The notes beneath the pieces are model-generated. The model saw only the letters and a program-made list of their open reading frames with translations. It was not told the DNA's origin and did not search any database. A DNA stretch of 64,000 nt from Ramlibacter paludis (GTDB taxonomy: Bacteria; Pseudomonadota; Gammaproteobacteria; Burkholderiales; Burkholderiaceae_C): positions 558,001 to 622,000 of the forward strand of contig NZ_JAKLTM010000004.1 in assembly GCF_022012305.1 (NCBI RefSeq), written 5' to 3'. The translations under genes were made by a program, and so were the position numbers. Shown one piece after another: positions 28,337 to 36,513 of the stretch (position 1 is its first letter; the number at the start of each line of letters is the position of its first letter).

Positions 28337-28744
28337 ATGGCCTCCAGGAATGCCACCGCAACCCGCACGCCCGCCGGCACGGCCACGCCGACGCCCGTCA
28401 ACCGGCTCGCCGAGCTCGGGCAGCAGCAGATGGCCGTCTTCACCGACAGCAGCGCGGCACTGCTGCGCGGCTTCGAGGCGATGCGCAAGATCCAGGACCA
28501 AACCAGCCAGCAGATCCTGCGCCGGCATGCAGCCACGCCGCAGGCAGGCAAGGGCGCCACGCCGGGCTTCGACGTGATGGCGGCGCAGGCCGCGCTGCTG
28601 CAGCAGGATCTCGCCGACACTGTGCGCTGCTGGCAGGACCTGGTGGGAGAGGCGATCGAGATCCACACCGAATTGCTCGGCTGCAGCGCCCGCCTGGTGA
28701 ACACCGAAGACGTGTTCGCCGCGGCGCGGTTCGTTCACGCCTGA
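28337..28744 (+). CDS. Phasin-like protein
   Basis: This 135-residue, mostly alpha-helical protein has a Thr/Ala-rich N-terminus (1-25) and an amphipathic region (RLAELGQQQMAVFTDSSAAL, then MRKIQDQTSQQ) like the phasin_2 family. Those proteins coat polyhydroxyalkanoate granules and influence their size. Length is slightly shorter than typical PhaP (about 180). The ATG at 28337 follows GAAGGGAAAG. The upstream FNR-like box suggests induction when oxygen is low, when PHB serves as an electron sink. No PHA synthase lies in the window. Confidence 0.72.
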   Translation: MASRNATATRTPAGTATPTPVNRLAELGQQQMAVFTDSSAALLRGFEAMRKIQDQTSQQILRRHAATPQAGKGATPGFDVMAAQAALLQQDLADTVRCWQDLVGEAIEIHTELLGCSARLVNTEDVFAAARFVHA

Positions 28745-28771
28745 AAGACCGCGGTTCCCGAGGCGGCCCGC

Positions 28772-29605
28772 TTACGCGGGCTCCAGCGCCATCATCCCGG
28801 CGGCCGTGTTCGAGATCGGGATGTGGTAGTTGCCGTGCACCTTGCGCACCGGCCCGGGCACGGCCGCGCGCGCAGCCAGCCACATCAGCAGTTCGATGCC
28901 TTGCGTGCCGGCCTTCTCCACCAGCTCGGGAATGCTGAACTGCGCGGCCCATTCGGGATCGTCCACCAGGCTGTCCATGAACTGCAGGTCGAACGGCTTG
29001 TTGATGAAGCCCGCGCGCGCGCCATCGAGCTGGTGGCTCAGGCCGCCGGTGCCGATCACGACCACCCGCTGGTCGCTGTCCCAGGAAGCGATCGCCTCGC
29101 CCACCGCCTTGCCGAGCGCGATGCAGCGGCGCGCGCTCGGCAGCGGGAACTGCACCGTGTTGATCGCGACCGGCACGGTGGCGACCGGGCAGCCCTGCGG
29201 CCAGAACAGCTTGAGCGGCAACGTGAAGGCATGGTCGACCAGCATCTCCTGGCAGCTGGTGATGTCGAATTCGCGCTCCACCAGGTGCTCGATGAGGTGC
29301 CAGGACAGCCCGGGCTCGCCGCGGAAGGGCGGCAGCGTCGGGATGCCCCAGCCCTCGTCGGCGTTGCGGTACTCGGCGGCCGCGCCCACGGCGAAGGTGG
29401 GCATCTTGTCCAGGAAGAAGTTCAGGCCGTGGTCGTTGTAGAAGACCACCGCCACGTCCGGCCGCACCGCATCGAGCCAGCGGTGCACCGGCGCGAAGCC
29501 GTCGAAGAAGGGCTTCCAGTAGGGCTCGCCCTGCACGCCGCGCGCCATCGCGCCGCCGAGGGCCGGCACGTGGGAGGTGGTCAAGCCGCCGACGATCGTT
29601 GCCAT
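28772..29605 (-). CDS. ligB: Class III extradiol dioxygenase beta (catalytic) subunit, LigB family
   Basis: This 277-residue protein is the catalytic Fe(II) subunit of a protocatechuate 4,5-dioxygenase-type ring-cleavage enzyme. Ligand and active-site candidates are His in LTTSHVPALG (near 12), His in NDHGLNFF (near 60) and the later GTGGLSHQLDG histidine (near 190), with a Glu ligand in between. It lies 10 bp after the alpha subunit gene and is read with it. Neither gene has the rest of a protocatechuate/gallate meta pathway nearby, so the true substrate may differ (gallate, a methylated catechol or another dihydroxy-aromatic). Confidence 0.9.
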   Translation of the reverse strand: MATIVGGLTTSHVPALGGAMARGVQGEPYWKPFFDGFAPVHRWLDAVRPDVAVVFYNDHGLNFFLDKMPTFAVGAAAEYRNADEGWGIPTLPPFRGEPGLSWHLIEHLVEREFDITSCQEMLVDHAFTLPLKLFWPQGCPVATVPVAINTVQFPLPSARRCIALGKAVGEAIASWDSDQRVVVIGTGGLSHQLDGARAGFINKPFDLQFMDSLVDDPEWAAQFSIPELVEKAGTQGIELLMWLAARAAVPGPVRKVHGNYHIPISNTAAGMMALEPA

Positions 29606-29615
29606 GTGCGTCTCC

Positions 29616-29981
29616 TCAGGCTTGCGGCCGCGCGGGCTGCTGGTTGTGGCGCACGAGCATCGCCTTGAATTCCTCCTTGGCCATGCCGGTCTGGGCCGCG
29701 CCGAGGTCCTGCACGTCGAGGCCGAAGATGCCCGCGAGCTTCGCCAGATAGTAGACGTTGCCGCCGGCCGCCAGCAGGCCGGCCACGTCGCGCTCGCGGA
29801 CGGCGCGGGCCTGCGGCTCGTCGAGGCCATAGCGGCGCATGTAGCCATCCTCGTCCCGGCGGAAGGCTTCGCGGTTCTCCGCGCTGTTGAAGGAGAAGCA
29901 CATCTTGTTGAGCGCGTAGCCCTTGCGGGCCTGCACGCCGTCGAACAAGGTGGTGCCGGGGATGGCCGCCGCGTCGCTCAT
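29616..29981 (-). CDS. ligA: Class III extradiol dioxygenase alpha subunit, LigA family
   Basis: This 121-residue small subunit caps the LigB active site. The family signature is an N-terminal helical region with LNKMCFSFNSAENREAF, then YMRRYGL and a second helical part AGGNVYYLAKLAGIFG that ends in a conserved GM..EEF stretch. Sphingobium LigA is slightly longer. The ATG at 29981 is preceded by GAGGA. The frame extends upstream without likeness. An FNR-like box lies about 64 bp upstream, unusual for an oxygen-consuming enzyme. Confidence 0.9.
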   Translation of the reverse strand: MSDAAAIPGTTLFDGVQARKGYALNKMCFSFNSAENREAFRRDEDGYMRRYGLDEPQARAVRERDVAGLLAAGGNVYYLAKLAGIFGLDVQDLGAAQTGMAKEEFKAMLVRHNQQPARPQA

Positions 29982-30038
29982 GGTTCGTCCTCTGCAAAAA
30001 ACCTGCGGCCAGTCTGCGGCGCACGCGGCACGCGCCGA

Positions 30039-30052
30039 CTGACGCAGGTCAA
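30039..30052 (-). promoter_or_regulatory. FNR/Anr-like box upstream of ligAB
   Basis: On the minus strand the site reads TTGACCTGCGTCAG, 7 of 10 against TTGAT-N4-ATCAA. It shares the TTGA(C/T)CTG half with the other three boxes in this region. A -10 candidate CAGACT (30016-30011) places the box centre near -41. The rest of the 180-bp gap (29982-30162) shows no gene. Confidence 0.55.
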
Positions 30053-30162
30053 ACACCGGCGCGATCGGCGCTCCTGCATTCGACCACCACTCCAGCGAGG
30101 AATCTCCCGTGAGCAACAGAGGGCCGGCGCCCGTGGCACCGGCAGGACCGGGCACGCCGGCC

Positions 30163-30474
30163 TCACGGTTGCACCGCACGGGCCACCGGCGCGGTGGGGC
30201 GGGGAAAACCGTAGATGGTGTCGTTGAGGTGCCGCGCCACCGCGTCGATGTCTTCCGCGCTCCACGGCAGGCGGGCCTCGCCCTGCCAGCGCCGCACCTG
30301 CGCCCGCAACGAATCCCAGTCGCGCGCCTGGTGCAAGGTGCGCCAGTGCATCTGCTCCGTGTGGCATTCGATGCAATGGTTGGAATACAGCAGCCGTCCG
30401 CGCTCGGCGTCGGGCTCCTGCGCGACTGCGGCCCCTGCCAGCAGGAGGAGGCAGGACATGAGCAGCGGTTTCAT
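30163..30474 (-). CDS. Small secreted c-type cytochrome
   Basis: This 103-residue protein has a signal peptide (1-18, ending AAVAQ) and one haem-attachment motif, CIECH (near residue 34). There is no clear distal Met in the usual place, although the helix WSAEDIDAVARHLNDTIYGFP resembles the C-terminal helix of class I monohaem cytochromes. It could be a cytochrome c of the cbb3/nitrate-reduction type or an electron shuttle. The ATG overlaps the stop of the DUF2892 gene (ATGA), making a three-gene operon with the P-type ATPase. Confidence 0.82.
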   Translation of the reverse strand: MKPLLMSCLLLLAGAAVAQEPDAERGRLLYSNHCIECHTEQMHWRTLHQARDWDSLRAQVRRWQGEARLPWSAEDIDAVARHLNDTIYGFPRPTAPVARAVQP

Positions 30475-30671
30475 CCCCGCCTGCAGGTGTGGATGCCGAG
30501 CACCTGGTAGGCCGGGCAGTAGCGGAACATCGCCGTCGCCAGCGGCACCACGCCCAAGTAGCCCCAGGCGCCGATCACCCCGGTGCCGGCCAGGAAGATC
30601 AGCACGAAGCCGAGCGCAAAGCGCAGCCACTGGTCGAGGCTGCCGACGTTTTCCTGGAAGACGGATTTCAT
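30471..30671 (-). CDS. DUF2892 (YgaP-like transmembrane) protein
   Basis: This 66-residue inner-membrane protein starts MKSVFQENVGSLDQWLRF, the typical opening of DUF2892, then has two short hydrophobic helices (FVLIFLAGTGVIG and VVPLATAMFRYCPAYQVLG) and ends in a CR-rich tail. The family matches the membrane part of YgaP rhodanese proteins, and free-standing copies cluster with oxygen-limitation genes. It overlaps both neighbours by 4 bp, and its role is probably linked to the ATPase or cytochrome. Confidence 0.85.
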   Translation of the reverse strand: MKSVFQENVGSLDQWLRFALGFVLIFLAGTGVIGAWGYLGVVPLATAMFRYCPAYQVLGIHTCRRG

Positions 30672-33142
30672 GGCCTGCTCCTTGCGGGATCCTCGTGATG
30701 CTTTCCAGTATCGGCCGCCGCCGCCGGCGCGGGCGGCACGCCGAACTGCAGCAGCGAACGCAGCGGCGGCCAGGCGATCGCGGCGCCGAGGGCGAGCGCC
30801 GCCCCGCCTGTGATCCAGAAGAGCGCGCGCTGCGCCGGCTGGCGGCGGCCGTGCGGGCCGGTGTTCACCCATACCAACATCAGGTTGCCCGCAGTCAGCC
30901 CCACCACCGCCAGCGTGCGCGCCTGCTCGGCGTCGAGCGCCTGCAGCGCGCCGGCGTAGACGGCCAGCACCACGGCCAGCAGCAGGCCGCCTTCCAGTAC
31001 GCCCTGCCGCAGCATGGTCCTTCCGAGCAAGGCCTCGCGCGCCGGCCGCGGCGGCCGCCGCATCAGGCCGTCCTGTTCGGCGACCCCCTCGAAGGCGAAG
31101 GAGCACATCGGGTCGATCACCATCTCGGTCAGCACCACGTGCGCCGGCAGCAGGATGGGCGGCAGCCCGAACAGCAGCGGCAGCAGCGCCAGCCCCGCGA
31201 TCGGGACATGGACGGCAACGATGTAGGTCATCGCATGGCGCAGGTTGTCGAAGGTGCGCCGACCCGCGCGCACGCCGGCCACGATGCGCGCGAAGTCCTC
31301 GTCCAGCAGCACCAGCCCGGCGGCTTCGCGTGCGACGTCGGTGCCGCGCCGTCCCATCGCGATGCCGATGTGCGCGGCCTTCAGCGCCGGCGCATCGTTG
31401 ACGCCGTCGCCCGTCATCACCACGGTCTCGCCGTTGGCCTGCAGTGCCTGCACCAGCGCCAGCTTCTGCTGCGGCAGCACGCGGGCGAAGACGCGCACGT
31501 CGCGCACCGCGGCACGCAGCGCCTGCGCATCCATGCGCGCGAGCTCGGCGCCCGTCAGCGCGCCGGCGCCGACGGGGATGCCGGCCTGCGCGGCGATGGC
31601 CAGCGCCGTCGCCACGTGGTCCCCGGTGATCATGACCACCGCGATGCCGGCTGCGCGCGCCTCGGCCACCGCGGCCGGCACGCCCGCGCGCAAGGGATCC
31701 TCGAAGGCAACCAGCCCCAGCAAGTCCAGCGGCAGGTCCTGCTGCTGCGCGGCGAGGCCGGCGGCCACCGCGCTGCCACGCGCCACGGCCAGCACCCGCA
31801 GGCCCTGGCCGGCCAGTGCTTCGGCCTCGCGCAGCAGCGCCGCCCGCGGCGCGGGCGCCAGGCGGCAGAGGTCGGCGATCGCTTCCACGGCGCCCTTGGC
31901 TGCCAGTTCGATGGAACCCTCCGGACGCCGCCAGGCATGCGACATGGCCGGCAGTTCCGGCGTCAGCGCGTACTCGCGGCACAGCTCCCAGTCCGCATGC
32001 AGCTGCGGGGCGGCGAGGCGCGCATCGCCTTCGGCCAGGAGCGCCTGGTCGAGCGGGTCCGCACTGCCGCGGCGCGATGCGAGCACTGCGTATTCGAGCA
32101 GGCTGCGCGCGGACGGCGGCAACGCATCCCCCGCGGTGAGATCCAAGTCGGCGCCGCCGCTCGCCAGCCGCCGCAGGCGCTGCCGGTTCTCCGTGAGCGT
32201 GCCGGTCTTGTCGACGCACAGCACCGTGGCTGCGCCCAGGGCCTCGATCACCGCGGGCCGGCGCGCCAGCACCTGCAGCCGCGCCATGCGCCAGCCGGCC
32301 AGGCCGATGAAGATCGCGAGCACCATCGGGATCTCTTCCGGCAGCATGGCCATCGCGAAGGCCAGCGCTGCCAGCACGCCTTGCAGCCAGTCGCCGCTGC
32401 GCAGGCCGTACCACAGCACCAGCGCGGCGCTGAGCGCGAGCGCCAGCACGCCGAACCAGCGCACCAGCCGGCCCACCTGGCGCTGCAGCGGCGTGGCCTG
32501 CGTCTCGATGCCGGCCAGCGAGCCGCCGATGCGGCCCATCTGCGTTCGCGCGCCGGTGCCGGTGACTTCCGCCACGCCATGGCCGCCGACCACCAGCGTG
32601 CCGGCAAAGACGTGCGGGGAATCGTCGCCACCGGGCACCGGCTCGCCCGCCGCCGGGCCCGTGCGCTTGCGCACCGGCGCCGACTCGCCGGTGAGCAGGG
32701 ATTCGTCGACCTGCAGGGCGCTGGCTTCGCGCAGCAGCGCATCGGCGCCTATGCGCTCACCCTCGCCCACCAGCATCCAGTCGCCCGGGACCAGCTCCGT
32801 GGCCGGCATGCGCACCGTGGCGCCGTCGCGCAGCACGCGCACGTGCCGCACGGCCAGTTCGCGCAGGGCCTGCAGCGCGCGCTCGCCACGGTACTGCTGC
32901 AGCATCACCAGGCCGACCGAGACGACCGCGAAGAAGGAGAGCAGCAGGCCCTCGCCGAGGTCGCCGATCGCGAGGTAGAGCGCCGCGGCTGCCAGCAGCA
33001 GCAGGAACATCGGCTCGCCGGCCACTGCGGCCAGCACGTGGCGCAGGCTGTGGTCGCGCGCTTCCGCCGACTCGTTGCGGCCGAAGCGGGCGAGCCGCTC
33101 GCGGGCTTCATCCGTGGTCAATCCCTGCGCGGCGCTGTTCAT
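30668..33142 (-). CDS. P-type cation-translocating ATPase (P2-like)
   Basis: This 824-residue ATPase begins with the N-terminal cation-ATPase helix pair (GLTTDEARERLARFGRNE) and has actuator motif LTGES (near 150), transmembrane M4 with MLPEEIPM (near 280), phosphorylation site DKTGTLTEN (near 310) and hinge motif MTGDGVNDAPALKAAHIGIAMG. The M4 PEEIP motif differs from the PEGLP of Ca2+ pumps and from heavy-metal CPx types, so the ion is unclear (Ca2+, Mn2+, K+ or H+). It is first of three overlapping genes (ATPase-DUF2892-cytochrome c) and is driven by a promoter with an FNR-like box. The predicted start site is at the ATG itself. Confidence 0.93.
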   Translation of the reverse strand: MNSAAQGLTTDEARERLARFGRNESAEARDHSLRHVLAAVAGEPMFLLLLAAAALYLAIGDLGEGLLLSFFAVVSVGLVMLQQYRGERALQALRELAVRHVRVLRDGATVRMPATELVPGDWMLVGEGERIGADALLREASALQVDESLLTGESAPVRKRTGPAAGEPVPGGDDSPHVFAGTLVVGGHGVAEVTGTGARTQMGRIGGSLAGIETQATPLQRQVGRLVRWFGVLALALSAALVLWYGLRSGDWLQGVLAALAFAMAMLPEEIPMVLAIFIGLAGWRMARLQVLARRPAVIEALGAATVLCVDKTGTLTENRQRLRRLASGGADLDLTAGDALPPSARSLLEYAVLASRRGSADPLDQALLAEGDARLAAPQLHADWELCREYALTPELPAMSHAWRRPEGSIELAAKGAVEAIADLCRLAPAPRAALLREAEALAGQGLRVLAVARGSAVAAGLAAQQQDLPLDLLGLVAFEDPLRAGVPAAVAEARAAGIAVVMITGDHVATALAIAAQAGIPVGAGALTGAELARMDAQALRAAVRDVRVFARVLPQQKLALVQALQANGETVVMTGDGVNDAPALKAAHIGIAMGRRGTDVAREAAGLVLLDEDFARIVAGVRAGRRTFDNLRHAMTYIVAVHVPIAGLALLPLLFGLPPILLPAHVVLTEMVIDPMCSFAFEGVAEQDGLMRRPPRPAREALLGRTMLRQGVLEGGLLLAVVLAVYAGALQALDAEQARTLAVVGLTAGNLMLVWVNTGPHGRRQPAQRALFWITGGAALALGAAIAWPPLRSLLQFGVPPAPAAAADTGKHHEDPARSRP

Positions 33143-33149
33143 CGACCCG

Positions 33150-33217
33150 ACTGTAGGCAGGCCGCCGGGCCGCCGCTTGACCTGCATCAAGACCCGGACC
33201 GCGGCGGGGTCTAGAGT
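33150..33217. promoter_or_regulatory. Divergent FNR-box promoter pair (ATPase operon / AMP phosphorylase operon)
   Basis: The box TTGACCTGCATCAA (33177-33190) matches TTGAT-N4-ATCAA at 9 of 10 positions and is centred between the ATGs at 33142 and 33227. Plus-strand -10 TAGAGT (33212-33217) and minus-strand -10 TACAGT (33155-33150) both put the box near -41. Predicted transcripts start 0-3 bases from the ATG, so both may be leaderless. Confidence 0.75.
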
Positions 33218-33226
33218 GGGCTGGCA

Positions 33227-34753
33227 ATGGATTTCCCACCGCCCGCGACCGTCTCCAGCCAGCTGCGCCTGCGGCGGCTGGGCATCGACACCTACCAGGA
33301 GCCGGTGCTCTACATGCACCGCGACGACCCCGTTTGCCGCTCGGAAGGCTTCGAGGCCCAGTCGCGGGTGGAGATCAGCCTGGGCGAACGCAGCGTCATC
33401 GCGACGCTGAACGTCGTCCACGGCGGCTTCGTCGCGCTCGGCGAGGCCGCCGTGTCCGAAGCCGCCTGGCGCTCCTTGCGCGGCGAGGAAGGCACGCCCG
33501 TGCGGCTGCGCCATCCGCCGCCGCTGGAGTCGCTGGGCCACGTGCGGGCCAAGGTCTACGGCCGCAAGCTGACCGAAGGCGCACTGCGCGCGGTGATCGG
33601 CGACGTCGCCGCCGGCCGCTATTCGGAACTGCAGCTTGCCGCCTTCGTGACGGCCTGCGCCGGCGACCGGCTCGACCTGGAGGAGACCGCCTCCCTCACG
33701 CGCGCGATGGTCGATGCGGGCGAGCGCATCACCTGGGAGCCGGGCGTGGTGATGGACAAGCACTGCGTGGGCGGCCTGCCCGGCAACCGCACGACCATGG
33801 TGGTGGTGCCCATCGTCGCGGCCTGCGGGCTGCGCATGCCCAAGACTTCGTCGCGCGCGATCACTTCACCGGCCGGCACGGCCGACACCATGGAGACGCT
33901 TGCGCCCGTGGACCTCGACGTGGCCGCCATCCGTCGCACGGTGGAGCGCACCGGCGGCTGCATCGCCTGGGGCGGCTCGGTGCGCCTGAGCCCGGCCGAC
34001 GACGTCCTGATCCGCGTGGAGCGGCCCCTGGACCTGGACAGCCAGGGGCAGCTGGTCGCCTCGATCCTGTCGAAGAAGGCGGCAGCCGGCGCCACCCACG
34101 TCCTCATCGACATGCCGGTGGGCACCACGGCCAAGGTGCGCAGCCCGCATGCCGCGCACGTGCTCACCCACCAGCTGAAGGAAACCGCGCGCGCGATCGG
34201 TCTCCAGCTGCACGTGGTGCACACCGACGGCTCGGCGCCCATAGGCCGCGGCATCGGCCCGGCGCTGGAGGCACGCGACGTGCTGGCGGTGCTGCGCCGC
34301 GAGCCGGGGGCGCCCCACGACCTCGCGCAGCGCGCGCTGCTGCTGGCCGGGCAGCTGCTGGAATTCGGCGGCGCCGCCGTGGCCGGCGCCGGCGGCGCGC
34401 TGGCCGCGCAGGTGCTGGCCGACGGCCGCGCCTGGCGCAAGTTCCAGGACATCTGCGAAGCCCAGGGCGGAATGCGCGAACTGCCCGTCGCGGCCTACCG
34501 GCATGTGGTGACCGCGCCGCGCAGCGGCTCCGTGCAGGCGATCGACAACCGCCGGCTTTCGCGCATCGCCAAGCTCGCGGGCGCGCCGCAGGCGCAGGCC
34601 GCCGGCATCGACCTGCACGTGCGCAACGGCGACTTCGTCGAACGCGGCCAGCCGCTGTTCACGCTGCATGCCGTCTCGCCCGGCGAACTCGCCTATACGC
34701 TCGCCTACGCGCAGGCTCAGATGGAAACCGTGCACATCATGGAGGACGCGTGA
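33227..34753 (+). CDS. AMP-phosphorylase-type nucleoside phosphorylase (annotated often as thymidine phosphorylase)
   Basis: This 508-residue protein has an N-terminal extension (1-95, like the archaeal AMP phosphorylase domain that mediates oligomerisation), a helical dimerisation part, the phosphate/substrate domain (DKHCVGGLPGNRTT with PKTSSRAITSPAGTADTME) and a C-terminal barrel-sandwich domain. The K-T-S-S-R-A-I-T-S pattern is that of AMP phosphorylases, not of thymidine phosphorylase. It may therefore convert AMP (or GMP, UMP, CMP) plus phosphate to ribose 1,5-bisphosphate and base. No RuBisCO or ribose-bisphosphate isomerase is present, but the overlapping downstream gene (GTGA) encodes a PRPP-synthase-like protein. 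Confidence 0.87.
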   Translation: MDFPPPATVSSQLRLRRLGIDTYQEPVLYMHRDDPVCRSEGFEAQSRVEISLGERSVIATLNVVHGGFVALGEAAVSEAAWRSLRGEEGTPVRLRHPPPLESLGHVRAKVYGRKLTEGALRAVIGDVAAGRYSELQLAAFVTACAGDRLDLEETASLTRAMVDAGERITWEPGVVMDKHCVGGLPGNRTTMVVVPIVAACGLRMPKTSSRAITSPAGTADTMETLAPVDLDVAAIRRTVERTGGCIAWGGSVRLSPADDVLIRVERPLDLDSQGQLVASILSKKAAAGATHVLIDMPVGTTAKVRSPHAAHVLTHQLKETARAIGLQLHVVHTDGSAPIGRGIGPALEARDVLAVLRREPGAPHDLAQRALLLAGQLLEFGGAAVAGAGGALAAQVLADGRAWRKFQDICEAQGGMRELPVAAYRHVVTAPRSGSVQAIDNRRLSRIAKLAGAPQAQAAGIDLHVRNGDFVERGQPLFTLHAVSPGELAYTLAYAQAQMETVHIMEDA

Positions 34754-35637
34754 ACCCGCTGGTGCTGAGCCTGCCGGGCGCCGCCCCGCTGGGCGCCGCA
34801 CTGGCCGAACGCCTGCGCTGTCCCGCGGTCGGGATCGAGGTCCACCGCTTCCCCGACGGCGAGAGCGGCGTGCGCCTGCCCGTGCCGGTCGAAGGCATGC
34901 GCGTCGTGCTCGCGGCGCAGCTGGAACAACCGGACGGCGCGACCTGGCCCCTGCTCTTCGCCGCCGATGCGGCGCGCGAGCTCGGCGCGGTGCAGGTGGG
35001 CCTGGTCGTGCCCTACCTGCCTTACATGCGGCAGGACATGCGCTTTTGCGCCGGCGAAGCGATCACCTCGCGCAGCTACGCGAAGCTGCTGTCGCGGGCC
35101 GTCGACTTCCTGGTCACCGTCGACCCGCACCTGCACCGCTGGCGGCGCCTGGAAGACATCTACGACGTGCCCGCGCGCGTGGTCCCGGCGGCGCCCGCCA
35201 TCGCCGGCTGGCTGGCGCGCGAGGCGCCCGGCTGCATCCTGGTGGGGCCCGATGCCGAGAGCGAGCAATGGGTCGCCGACGTTGCGGCACGGGCCGGCGT
35301 GCCCTTCGCCGTGCTGCGCAAGGAGCGCCTGGGCGACCACGACGTGCGCATCCAGCTGCCGTCCGGTGTGTCGCCCGCAGGCCGCCTTCCGGTGCTGCTC
35401 GACGACATCGTCTCCAGCGGCGGCACGCTGGTGGCCGCGGCCGCCGTGCTGCGCGAGTCCGGCTGGCGCGCGCCGCTGGCGGTGGCGACGCACGCGCTGA
35501 TCGGGCCGGAGGGCGTGGAGGCGTTATGCCGGGCCGGCATCCGCCGCCTGGTCAGCTGCGACACCGTGCCGCATCCGAGCAATGCGATCGGCGTGCGCGG
35601 GCTGCTGGCCGAGGCCGTGGAGGAATTGCTCGCCTGA
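34750..35637 (+). CDS. Ribose-phosphate pyrophosphokinase-like protein
   Basis: This 295-residue protein is of the PRPP synthetase family. The N-terminal half has FPDGESGVRLP and PYLPYMRQD. The VDPHLHRW metal-binding stretch and a C-terminal PRPP loop LLDDIVSSGGTL follow. It is about 20 residues shorter than housekeeping Prs and more divergent, so it is probably an accessory paralogue. It starts at GTG 34750, which overlaps the phosphorylase stop (GTGA), so the two should be made together. A plausible role is to rebuild PRPP from a ribose phosphate released by the phosphorylase; this is an inference. Confidence 0.87.
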   Translation: MNPLVLSLPGAAPLGAALAERLRCPAVGIEVHRFPDGESGVRLPVPVEGMRVVLAAQLEQPDGATWPLLFAADAARELGAVQVGLVVPYLPYMRQDMRFCAGEAITSRSYAKLLSRAVDFLVTVDPHLHRWRRLEDIYDVPARVVPAAPAIAGWLAREAPGCILVGPDAESEQWVADVAARAGVPFAVLRKERLGDHDVRIQLPSGVSPAGRLPVLLDDIVSSGGTLVAAAAVLRESGWRAPLAVATHALIGPEGVEALCRAGIRRLVSCDTVPHPSNAIGVRGLLAEAVEELLA

Positions 35638-35647
35638 AGGCCGCGGC

Positions 35648-36490
35648 CTAGTGCGCCATCAGCACCGGCAAGGTCATCGCGTCCAGCACGCTGCGGCTGG
35701 CGCCGCCCAGCACCCACTCCCGCGCGCGGCTGTGGCCGTAACAGCCCATGACCAGCAGGTCGGCGCCGAGATCGAAGGTGCGCGAAAGCAGTGCCTCGCC
35801 GAACGACGCGGGTGCCGGTCCGCCGTGTTGCCAGTCGACCTCCACGCCGTGCCGGTGCAGGTAGCCGCGCAGGTCGAGCCCGGCGCCCTCCACCGCTGCC
35901 GCCGGCTCCTCGGACCAGCACAGCACGTGGACCTTCTTCGCCCGCTGCAGGAGGGGCAGCGCCGCCGCCACGGCCCGCGCCGCTTCGCGTGTTTCCTTCC
36001 ACGCGATCGCCACCGTCTCGCCCAGGCGGCCGGTGCCGCCGACGTAAGGGACGACGATCGCCGGGCGGCCGCTGGCGATGATCACCGCCTCGGCGAAGTC
36101 GGGCGGCACCGAGGCCGCCAGCGGGTCGCCAGGATGGCGCTGGCCCAGCACCAGCAGGTCGGCGAACAAGGCCTGCTGCGCGACCACCGCCTCGATCGGG
36201 AACTCGATGGCTTCGCTCCAGGCCACCGGCGCGCCCGGCGTGCGCAAGGTCTCGTCGAACATCTTGTGGGTGCGCTCCCGGCGTTCGTCTTCGATCGCGG
36301 CCAGGGCCTCGGCCATCGAAGGCACCATCTCGGGCGCGTAGGGCAAGCCGACGAAGACGGGCGTGGTCGCATACAGCGCGGCCAGTGCCGCGCCCTGCTG
36401 CTCGGCAAGTTTGCGCGCAAAGGCCAGGCGGGCCGGCGCAGCGACGCCCGGGTCGAGATGCACGAGGATCTGCTGGTAGCTTGCGGTCAT
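35648..36490 (-). CDS. Universal stress protein, tandem UspA domains
   Basis: This 280-residue protein has two UspA folds. The first (1-145) opens QQILVHLDPG, and the second (150-280) opens ETVAIAWKET and ends VMGCYGHSRAREWVLGGASRSVL, with the G-2x-G-9x-G-S ATP-binding signature. The first half lacks that signature. Tandem Usp proteins are commonly induced by oxygen limitation and stationary phase. The ATG at 36490 (MTASYQQ) is 23 bp after the flavodoxin-like stop, so the two are likely one transcript. Convergent with the PRPP-synthase-like gene, 10 bp apart. Confidence 0.93.
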   Translation of the reverse strand: MTASYQQILVHLDPGVAAPARLAFARKLAEQQGAALAALYATTPVFVGLPYAPEMVPSMAEALAAIEDERRERTHKMFDETLRTPGAPVAWSEAIEFPIEAVVAQQALFADLLVLGQRHPGDPLAASVPPDFAEAVIIASGRPAIVVPYVGGTGRLGETVAIAWKETREAARAVAAALPLLQRAKKVHVLCWSEEPAAAVEGAGLDLRGYLHRHGVEVDWQHGGPAPASFGEALLSRTFDLGADLLVMGCYGHSRAREWVLGGASRSVLDAMTLPVLMAH

Positions 36491-36513
36491 GGTCTTGCTC
36501 CGGAAGGGAAAGC

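Noticed and set aside
25540-28704. Very long antisense and shifted frames (over 1000 codons) over the PatZ-like gene, and similar ones over the kinases and aconitase
   Set aside because: They are low-complexity Arg/Ala/Gly-rich translations caused by high third-position GC, with no motif; the opposite frame holds a clear conserved protein.
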